Shown here: piece after piece, positions 7,405-11,903 of the stretch | Layout of the letters: every line of letters starts with the position of its first letter | How positions within the stretch are numbered: the stretch's first letter is position 1 | NCBI GenBank assembly: GCA_002413395.1 | Contig: DHWX01000070.1 | Coordinates: 36,177-48,079 of the forward strand | Direction of reading: 5' to 3' | Source of the DNA: Polaromonas sp. UBA5171 | GTDB lineage: Bacteria; Pseudomonadota; Gammaproteobacteria; Burkholderiales; Burkholderiaceae_C | Length of the DNA: 11,903 bases | Translations under genes and position numbers: made by a program | Notes under the pieces: model-generated | Told to the model about the DNA's origin: nothing | Databases searched by the model: none | The model's input: only the letters and a program-made list of their open reading frames with translations

Positions 7405-8078
7405 ATACCCGTGCAATGAAACGTGCCGGTCCGTTTATCGGAGTCATGCTGATCGCCGCCTGCGCCAGCGGCCCCAAGCCACTCGACTGGCAACTCGAAG
7501 CCAAGGGCGCCATGGAGCGTTCGGTGACTGCCTACATGGAGGGCAACAGCCGCATTGAGCAGGCCGAACTGGCCAACGTGCGCAGCCAGCTGGCGCGCAC
7601 CGGGCGCGTTGACCTGATCGCCAACGCCGAACTGCTGCACTGCGCCGCCCGCGTGGCCAGCCTGGTGTTTGAGCCCTGCGTGGGATTTGAAACACTGTGG
7701 CGCGATGCCCCCGAGATTCAGCGCGCCTATGCCGATTATCTGCGCGGCCAGTTGCCGTCGCAAAGCATCGCCTTGCTGCCAGAGCAGCAACGCGCTGTCG
7801 CCGCCGGTGATGCCAGCGCCATTCAAAGCATTGTCGATCCGTTGTCGCAATTGGTCGCTGCAGGGGTGTTGCTGCAAACCGGCAAGGCCAGCCCGGCGGT
7901 CATCAGGCAGGCGATTGATACTGCATCAAGCCAGGGCTGGCGCCGACCGCTGCTGGCCTGGCTCGGCGTGCAGGCACAGCGCGCCGAGCAGGCAGGCAGC
8001 GCGGACGAAGCCGCCAGACTGCGCCGGCGCATTGCACTGACGCAAGGCGCTACTACGCCAGTGAAAGAAAGCCAGTGA
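7401..8078 (+). CDS. Putative lipoprotein of unknown family, coupled to the MCE gene
   Basis: A 225-residue protein with an N-terminal lipoprotein-type signal: basic MNTRAMKRAG, hydrophobic stretch, then LIAAC with C21 as the lipidated cysteine, followed by ASGP, which would favour outer-membrane sorting because no Asp is at +2. The mature part is Ala/Gln/Arg rich, almost entirely helical by eye, and resembles a TPR-like or helical-repeat protein (for example AELANVRSQLARTG and EQAGSADEAARLRRRIA), though I cannot assign a family. Two cysteines (in LLHCAARV and EPCVGF) could form a disulphide. It overlaps the MCE gene by ATGA and the next gene by GTGA, so it is translationally coupled. By position it could replace the PqiC/auxiliary lipoprotein found in other MCE loci, but it shows none of that family's features I recognise. 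Function unknown. Confidence 0.8.
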   Translation: MNTRAMKRAGPFIGVMLIAACASGPKPLDWQLEAKGAMERSVTAYMEGNSRIEQAELANVRSQLARTGRVDLIANAELLHCAARVASLVFEPCVGFETLWRDAPEIQRAYADYLRGQLPSQSIALLPEQQRAVAAGDASAIQSIVDPLSQLVAAGVLLQTGKASPAVIRQAIDTASSQGWRRPLLAWLGVQAQRAEQAGSADEAARLRRRIALTQGATTPVKESQ

Positions 8079-8377
8079 GCTACACCCTCAGGCTGTACGC
8101 GTTTGAGGACGTTTCCCCGCAGGAACTGCAGGCGGCAGAGCAGCGCTTCAAAGCGGCGCTGGAAGCCACTCTGGGAGACGCGGCACTGGTCGCGCCGGTG
8201 TATGCCGCGTACATGAAAATCATGGCGACCCATGGCGAAACGCCGCCAGAAGAGGCGCTATCGCCCAGTGAGCTGGAAATCTTCAAGCAGTGGCAGGCGG
8301 CCGAGTTGGCTGCGCTCACCGCTGCCCTGGGAACCAACCGCTACATGGGCGACGCGCAGTTCGAGATTAGCAGCTGA
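8075..8377 (+). CDS. Small conserved-looking protein of unknown function, last gene of the MCE cluster
   Basis: A 100-residue, mildly acidic protein without signal peptide or membrane helix, so probably cytoplasmic. It opens with a short strand-like stretch (SYTLRLYAFED) followed by helices (SPQELQAAEQRFKAALEATLG, then SELEIFKQWQAAELAALTAAL). I do not recognise the family. The start is GTG 8075, overlapping the lipoprotein stop as GTGA; there is no other good start, and the 4-bp overlap repeats the pattern of the preceding gene pair. A coding call rests on this coupling and on typical codon use. Membership in the permease/MCE cluster suggests an accessory role, but that is inference only. Confidence 0.68.
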   Translation: MSYTLRLYAFEDVSPQELQAAEQRFKAALEATLGDAALVAPVYAAYMKIMATHGETPPEEALSPSELEIFKQWQAAELAALTAALGTNRYMGDAQFEISS

Positions 8378-8412
8378 CCTGGATGCAAGGATGCTGCTAA
8401 AAATATAATCTC

Positions 8413-8441
8413 TTGATCCCTCTTTTATTGGGTCATAGAGT
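8413..8441 (+). promoter_or_regulatory. Candidate promoter for the TTG-initiated unknown gene
   Basis: TTGATC (8413-8418), a 17-nt spacer and TAGAGT (8436-8441) give 4/6 matches to each sigma-70 box, 37 nt before TTG 8479. A perfect TATAAT also occurs at 8404-8409, but with no good -35 at the right distance. The segment 8378-8478 is markedly AT-rich compared with flanking genes. Prediction only. Confidence 0.35.
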
Positions 8442-8478
8442 ATTTTGTGTTAACGATTTTGACCCGAGTGATTGAACA

Positions 8479-8979
8479 TTGACCGACTTTCCTGCTGAAT
8501 CCTTTCCCAAAACCCAGGAGCCGCGTCTCTGGCACGACGACGGCTGGACCGCGCAGGTCCTGAAAAATGAAGATGACGACGGCTGGGCCGTTGCCATGAT
8601 CAAGGATGGCGAGCCCGAGCCCGCGCTGGTCGGGCCCTGGACCATGGGGCGCGACAAAAAGAATCCCAAACCGCTGGATGTGAACGCATTCAACACGCTG
8701 GTCAAGACCGCCTCGGAATTTGTGCGCAGGCACGAGCAGCAATTGCATGCCACACTGCACCAGCGCATCACGGTAACGGCAAAATCGGCGCGAATAACCG
8801 TCTCGCTCGATATTGTGCTGGACGAAGACAACACCTACGCGCTGCTCAGCGCCCACGATGAAGGTGAAAAGGGCGGCGAACTGCTGGCGCAGCTCCGCGT
8901 GGCGCCGTCCTTCAAGCTCAGCCGCGCCAGTGCGGTGGCCTGGGCTGAAAACGGCTTTCAAAAACCGGTTGAGCGGTGA
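8479..8979 (+). CDS. Hypothetical acidic protein with TTG start
   Basis: A 166-residue soluble protein with no signal peptide or membrane segment; family not recognised. The N-terminal part carries two similar units, HDDGWTAQV and DDDGWAVAM, suggesting a small beta-sheet repeat. A helical middle (about 70-95) and a strand-rich region (ITVTAKSARITVSLDIVLDED) follow. The start is constrained: an in-frame TGA lies at 8473-8475, the only start-type codon just after it is TTG 8479, and the first in-frame ATG is residue 40, past the repeat. An SD-like GAG lies near 8465-8467. It stands alone, with an AT-rich upstream promoter region and a convergent neighbour. Coding is supported by length, codon use and the constrained start; the function is unknown. 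Confidence 0.7.
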   Translation: MTDFPAESFPKTQEPRLWHDDGWTAQVLKNEDDDGWAVAMIKDGEPEPALVGPWTMGRDKKNPKPLDVNAFNTLVKTASEFVRRHEQQLHATLHQRITVTAKSARITVSLDIVLDEDNTYALLSAHDEGEKGGELLAQLRVAPSFKLSRASAVAWAENGFQKPVER

Positions 8980-8985
8980 GGCACG

Positions 8986-9065
8986 CAACCCGTTGTGGCT
9001 GGCGTGTACGGGGTTGATCTTGCGCGGCCCCGATGGACGGGCCAGATGGACCCTCCTTCGGGCCA
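8986..9065. terminator. Cluster of GC-rich hairpins between convergent genes
   Basis: Three stems occupy the 89-bp convergent gap: CAACCC (8986-8991) with GGGTTG (9011-9016); GGCCC (9026-9030) with GGGCC (9039-9043); TGGACCC (9047-9053) with GGGCCA (9060-9065), which has one bulge. None has a U-tract on either strand, so they are at best weak or Rho-assisted bidirectional terminators. Pairing is seen; function is inferred. Confidence 0.35.
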
Positions 9066-9068
9066 CGG

Positions 9069-9809
9069 TTATCGGGGAAGCTTGGCCAGCCAGGCCTCCA
9101 ATTCTTCTGAACCGCCAATTTTCTTGCCTCCGATAAACACTTGCGGCGTTGTTCCTGCGCCCGCAACCGCATGCAGTGTGCTGGACGTGATGCCGCTGCC
9201 CAGCGTGATCTCTTCGTAGTGCAGACCCGCGGCCTTGAGCATGGACTTGGCTTTGGCGCAGAACGGGCAACCTGGCTTGGTGAAAATTGTCACCGGGTCG
9301 GGGGCTTTCGCGTTGGGGGCCACATATTTGAGCATGGTGTCGGCATCGGACACCTCAAACGGGTCGCCTTCTTTTTCCGGCTCTATAAACATTTTCTTGA
9401 TGATGCCGTCCTTGACCAGCATCGAATAGCGCCAGGAGCGCTTGCCAAATCCAAGGTTGCTCTTGTCCACCAGCAGGCCCATGCCTTCGGAAAATTCGCC
9501 GTTTCCGTCCGGGATCAGGGTGATGTTCTCGGCTTCCTGCGCCTTGCCCCATTCGTTCATGACAAAGGCGTCATTCACTGACAGACAGACCACATCGTCG
9601 ACACCGTTGGCCTTGAAGGTGTTGGCGAGTTCGTTATAACGCGGCAGATGGGTCGATGAACAGGTCGGTGTGTAGGCGCCAGGCAAAGAAAAAACCACGA
9701 CGGTTTTTCCAGCAAACAGGTCTGAACTTTTCACGTCAACCCATTTGCCATCCTGACGGGTCTTGAAAGTGACATTGGGGACACGTTGTCCCTCCTTGTT
9801 GGGCAGCAT
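9069..9809 (-). CDS. Peroxiredoxin 5-glutaredoxin hybrid peroxidase
   Basis: Cytosolic glutathione-dependent peroxidase of 246 residues, the same fusion as Haemophilus influenzae hybrid Prx5/Grx (about 241 residues). Residues 1-165 form the atypical Prx5 domain with PGAYTPTC, where C50 is the peroxidatic cysteine in the P-x3-T-x2-C motif, and conserved R127 in SWRYSM. Residues 172-246 are a glutaredoxin domain with KPGCPFC (C181, C184), the cis-proline TTPQVFIGG and GGSEEL for glutathione binding. The glutaredoxin half uses glutathione to reduce the peroxidatic half, detoxifying H2O2 and organic peroxides. The frame is open far upstream, but ATG 9809 is preceded by a textbook AAGGAG (9821-9816) at 6-nt spacing, and homology starts there. 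No oxyR gene is adjacent, although this gene is often near oxyR. It faces the unknown TTG-start gene convergently and diverges from the DUF2721 gene. Confidence 0.94.
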   Translation of the reverse strand: MLPNKEGQRVPNVTFKTRQDGKWVDVKSSDLFAGKTVVVFSLPGAYTPTCSSTHLPRYNELANTFKANGVDDVVCLSVNDAFVMNEWGKAQEAENITLIPDGNGEFSEGMGLLVDKSNLGFGKRSWRYSMLVKDGIIKKMFIEPEKEGDPFEVSDADTMLKYVAPNAKAPDPVTIFTKPGCPFCAKAKSMLKAAGLHYEEITLGSGITSSTLHAVAGAGTTPQVFIGGKKIGGSEELEAWLAKLPR

Positions 9810-10019
9810 CTGGAACTCCTTTGATTTGATATTTTCAATTGGTAGACGAAAGAATAGTATCTTCCCACGCTGGGGTTGCAGTGTCTGTCGGACAAGGACG
9901 ACAGCGATGTCAGTCATTTTTGCAAGCCGATACCGCAGGTGCAGCACTGAATTACGGACCAGGTGCCAGAGGTGCTGTTTGCATGACAAAATAAGATACA
10001 CAAGCCGCTGGAGCCTTCC
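9810..10019. promoter_or_regulatory. Divergent promoter region of the peroxidase and DUF2721 genes
   Basis: This 210-bp gap must hold promoters for both directions. Leftward, the peroxidase SD (9821-9816) is clear and a TATTCT -10-like box reads from 9856 to 9851, but its -35 is poor. Rightward, GGAG at 10010-10013 precedes ATG 10020. I looked for an OxyR-type ATAG/CTAT dyad and found no convincing one. No gene is supported. Confidence 0.4.
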
Positions 10020-10475
10020 ATGATTTTTGCGCCCGACCTTGTAACAGTCACCCACGGCATCCAGCTGGCCGTGGCACCGGTGTTTTTGCTGACGGCTGTT
10101 TCCGGCATGATTAGCGCTGTGGCGGGCCGGCTGGCCCGCATCACTGACCGTACACGGCTGCTCGAAAACCGGCTCGAAGTGGCGGGTGTTGAAGAGTCTC
10201 AGGCTGGCAAGATGTATGCGGAGCTGCACCAACTGAGGCACCGCAGCTGGCTGGTCAACTGTTGCATTGCGTTGTTGACCTTTTGCTCGATTCTGATTGG
10301 CTCAACCATTGTTCTGCTGTTCCTTGGTGAAACCAGTGAACTTTCCATTCCCAGAATTGCCACGGTCAGCTTTTTGTCCGGTGTGGCCTGTTTTTTGCTG
10401 GCGCTGGTGTGTTTTCTGGCCGAAACCTTGGTGGCTACACGGTTGCTCAAGTTTGCGCAAACGCCTGCGAGCTAG
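10020..10475 (+). CDS. DUF2721-family membrane protein
   Basis: A 151-residue inner-membrane protein resembling the DUF2721 family, whose function is not known. The N-terminal helix (about 15-33, IQLAVAPVFLLTAVSGMISA) is followed by a charged cytoplasmic helical stretch (about 37-77) containing GRLARITDRTRLLE, the most characteristic part of the family. Two further membrane helices follow (about 78-102 and 113-137). The length is typical. ATG 10020 is preceded by GGAG at 10010-10013. It diverges from the peroxidase gene; no operon partner follows, since the next features are a pseudogene on the opposite strand and a TetR gene. Its stop lies about 18 bp from the break point of that pseudogene. 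Confidence 0.82.
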   Translation: MIFAPDLVTVTHGIQLAVAPVFLLTAVSGMISAVAGRLARITDRTRLLENRLEVAGVEESQAGKMYAELHQLRHRSWLVNCCIALLTFCSILIGSTIVLLFLGETSELSIPRIATVSFLSGVACFLLALVCFLAETLVATRLLKFAQTPAS

Positions 10476-10493
10476 CGCACTCAAGCCGCTAAT

Positions 10494-10799
10494 CTGGCAC
10501 ACCAGTCGCACGGTTTCGAGCTTGTTGAACAGGTCGCCACTGCTGGTGTTGATGTGTGTCAGGCGGTTGACGCGCTTGCCGCTGGTGTGCTCTGCACGGC
10601 CGTCATGATGGGCGCGTACTGGGCTTTCAGTGCGTAGTCGTAGGTTAGCGATGGCGTTGATGCCAGGGCCAAAGCCGCGCTCGTCCACGACGCTGTCCAC
10701 CTGCCGACCGTCCAGAAACACGTGGGGCTTGTAGCGGCGCAGCGATTCGCGGAAGTCGTCGCCGGACATCAGGCTCGAGGTGGGGGCGGGTGCGTTCAT
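10494..10799 (-). pseudogene. Truncated, frameshifted remnant of a 4-hydroxyphenylacetate 3-hydroxylase / 4-hydroxybutyryl-CoA dehydratase-family gene
   Basis: Only about 102 N-terminal codons remain of a family whose members are about 480-520 residues (HpaB/AbfD-like flavin enzymes). Visible blocks are MSGDDFRESLRRYKPHVFLDGRQVDS and GPGINAIAN, then TSGKRVNRLTHINTSSGDL and NKLETVRLVCQ. Between N52 and T72 the current frame reads nonsense. Shifting the frame there restores YDYALKAQYAPIMTAVQS, which is family-like, so 2 bp appear lost near 10643/10644 and 2 bp (AC) gained near 10587-10589. Similarity ends at Q102 (10494), and the rest of the gene is absent; the DUF2721 stop lies 18 bp further on. 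The start region still has ATG 10799 with AGGA at 10812-10809 and an AT-rich promoter area. The gene is divergent from a TetR regulator, probably its former controller. Exact substrate unknown; pseudogene status is strong because of the truncation. Confidence 0.83.
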
Positions 10800-10904
10800 G
10801 AACAGTTTTCCTGAAGGTTTTGCATAATTTGAACATTGTTTAATTTTAAAAACAAACGTCAATTATGGCCACTTCCCTGGAGCTTTTAGGTTTATATTCG
10901 GGCG
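10800..10904. promoter_or_regulatory. AT-rich divergent control region of the TetR gene and the pseudogene
   Basis: A 20-bp dyad spans 10836-10855, with outer arms TTGTTT and AAACAA, and an overlapping TTTAA-TT-TTAAA near-palindrome. This is a plausible TetR operator over the leftward promoter. TATATT at 10893-10898 is a good -10-like box for the TetR gene but has no clear -35. The dyad is seen; TetR binding is inferred from divergent placement. Confidence 0.4.
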
Positions 10905-11534
10905 ATGCAAGCCAGACAGCAACGCCAGCAAGCCATGAACAATTCGCGCCGTGCGCTCGTGCTCGACGCCGCGCGCTCGGTGTTCGAGCGGCTGGGCAAT
11001 GAAGGCGCCAGCATCCGGGAAATTGCCAGGCAGGCCGGCTACACGCCCGGTGCGATTTATTCCTATTTTGACAACAAGGAAGCAATTTATGGGGCGCTGC
11101 TGGCCGAGTCGCTGGAGCGCCTGAACGCTGTGGTGGATGCCGCCGGCGATGCCACGATGCAACCGGCCGAACTGCTGGACGCCAAAGCCAGCGCCTGGTT
11201 TGGCTTTTATGCGGCCAACCCGCGCGACCTTGACTTGGGCTTTTACCTGGTGCAGGGCATGCGCTCGCGCGAACTGACCGCCGAGCTCAATGAGCAGCTC
11301 AACGACCGCCTGCATGATGCGCTGCAACCCTGTGAGGCGGCCCTGCGGGCGATGGGCCTGAACGCCGAAGACGCGCTACGCGAAAATACCTCGCTCTTCG
11401 CCCATGGCGTGGGCCTGCTGCTGCTGCAGCACACCGGTCGTATCCACATGTTCGGACAGGATGCCGTGATATTGTTCGACGCTTACCTGATCAGCCTGGT
11501 CGAACGCCTGTATCGTGATGCTTCGCCAGCCTGA
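10905..11534 (+). CDS. TetR/AcrR-family transcriptional regulator
   Basis: A 209-residue one-component regulator with the N-terminal TetR helix-turn-helix: VLDAARSVFERLGNEGASIREIARQAGYTPGAIYSYFDNKEAIYGALL (about 19-66), the most diagnostic part being GYTPGAIYSYFDNKE. The C-terminal part is an all-helical ligand and dimer domain without a recognisable ligand signature. TetR proteins usually repress a divergent gene and are released by a small molecule. ATG 10905 is used here, but a TATATT box ends only 6 nt before it and neither candidate has an SD, so ATG 10935 (MNNSRR, 199 residues) may be the true start. It is divergent from the hydroxylase-family pseudogene and 28 bp upstream of an isochorismatase-family gene, probably in one transcript. 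Its original target may therefore be partly lost. Family certain; effector unknown. Confidence 0.92.
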   Translation: MQARQQRQQAMNNSRRALVLDAARSVFERLGNEGASIREIARQAGYTPGAIYSYFDNKEAIYGALLAESLERLNAVVDAAGDATMQPAELLDAKASAWFGFYAANPRDLDLGFYLVQGMRSRELTAELNEQLNDRLHDALQPCEAALRAMGLNAEDALRENTSLFAHGVGLLLLQHTGRIHMFGQDAVILFDAYLISLVERLYRDASPA

Positions 11535-11562
11535 TCTCCTCCTACAACTTTCAGGAATAAAC

Positions 11563-11903
11563 ATGTTGCTTGATGCCGATGACTCCCAACTGGTGCTGGT
11601 GGACTACCAGATTCGCCTGATGCCTGTCATTTTTGAGAACGAACTCGTGATCGCCAACGCGGTGCGGCTGGCCCGGATGGCACGGGCGTTTGACGTGCCG
11701 GTGTGGGGCACTAAGCAAAACCCCGACAAGCTGGGCCAGAATGTGCCTGAAGTCCAAGCGGTGATTGAGGCCGCTGGCGGCAAGACACTGGCCAAGATGC
11801 ATTTCAGTGCTGCGGCCGATGGACTTAGCGACTGGTTGCGGCCGCCGCTACGCAGGGCGACTGCTGGAGGCAATGCCCGCAGCCTGCCCAAACACCTGCA
11901 GTA
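11563..11903 (+). CDS. Isochorismatase-family cysteine hydrolase (3' end outside window)
   Basis: The frame is open from ATG 11563 to the window edge, giving 113 residues of a family of about 180-220. It starts MLLDADDSQLVLVDYQ, with D14 in the LVLVDYQ strand matching the catalytic Asp of the cysteine-hydrolase fold. VPVWGTKQNPDKLG follows, then TLAKMHFSA, whose K78 is in place for the catalytic Lys, and GGNARSLPKHLQ near the edge. The nucleophilic Cys would lie downstream of the window. Enzymes of this fold include isochorismatases, nicotinamidases and carbamoyl amide hydrolases, so the substrate is not predictable. An AGGAA SD (11553-11557) stands 5 nt before the ATG. It follows the TetR gene by 28 bp and may belong to the same regulon as the lost hydroxylase-family gene. 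Confidence 0.85.
   Translation, partial: MLLDADDSQLVLVDYQIRLMPVIFENELVIANAVRLARMARAFDVPVWGTKQNPDKLGQNVPEVQAVIEAAGGKTLAKMHFSAAADGLSDWLRPPLRRATAGGNARSLPKHLQ

Noticed and set aside
9840..9900. OxyR-type binding site upstream of the peroxidase
   Set aside because: Only isolated ATAG-like bits; spacing and symmetry do not fit the OxyR pattern.
9810..10241. 144-codon upstream extension of the peroxidase frame
   Set aside because: It overlaps the start of the DUF2721 gene antisense, has no Prx homology, and ATG 9809 has an excellent SD.
10302..10493. Continuation of the pseudogene frame antisense to the DUF2721 gene
   Set aside because: Family similarity stops at 10494; the continuation is Arg-rich shadow sequence of the DUF2721 gene.
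1..11903. CRISPR arrays, insertion sequences, phage genes, tRNA genes
   Set aside because: No regularly spaced repeats, terminal inverted repeats with transposase, or cloverleaf sequences were recognised on either strand.

Overview
The window looks like ordinary chromosome from a GC-rich betaproteobacterium. The protein styles (Kef system, peroxiredoxin-glutaredoxin hybrid, MlaE/MlaD-like pair, DUF2721) suggest Burkholderiales, probably Comamonadaceae in the Polaromonas/Rhodoferax range. This placement is inferred from protein resemblance and composition, not from a marker gene. I see no tRNA or rRNA gene, CRISPR array, insertion sequence or phage gene.

Layout. (1) 2-2403, plus strand: a KefF-like quinone oxidoreductase, cut by the window edge, followed by a KefB/KefC-type K+/H+ antiporter. 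Together they form a glutathione/electrophile-gated potassium efflux unit. (2) 2413-4456, minus strand: a NlpC/P60 cell-wall peptidase and a divergent NRAMP-family metal transporter that lacks the usual metal-ligand motifs. The transporter converges on kefC with only 9 bp between stop codons. (3) 4457-4800: a gene-free stretch with a plus-strand terminator-like hairpin. (4) 4801-5460, minus strand: a LysE/RhtB-type exporter, divergent from (5). (5) 5553-8377, plus strand: a tightly coupled four-gene cluster of an MlaE-like permease, an MCE (MlaD-like) protein, a lipoprotein of unknown family and a 100-residue unknown protein. It looks like an intermembrane lipid transport locus, but no ABC ATPase gene is present. 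(6) 8479-8979, plus strand: an unknown acidic protein that must start at a TTG codon. (7) 9069-9809, minus strand: a peroxiredoxin-glutaredoxin hybrid peroxidase. (8) 10020-10475, plus strand: a DUF2721 membrane protein. (9) 10494-10799, minus strand: a decayed 5' fragment of a 4-hydroxyphenylacetate 3-hydroxylase / 4-hydroxybutyryl-CoA dehydratase-family gene, with two compensating 2-bp indels. (10) 10905-11903, plus strand: a TetR regulator, divergent from the fragment, followed by an isochorismatase-family hydrolase cut by the window edge.

Functional themes are envelope and ion homeostasis (Kef, NRAMP, LysE, Mla-like, NlpC/P60), thiol and oxidative defence (Kef gating, Prx-Grx) and the remains of a small catabolic island. 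The best candidates for a second look are the ATPase-less permease/MCE cluster with its two unknown partners, the motif-divergent NRAMP protein, and the hydroxylase-family pseudogene beside an apparently intact regulator. I found nothing that clearly amounts to a new defence or mobile system.
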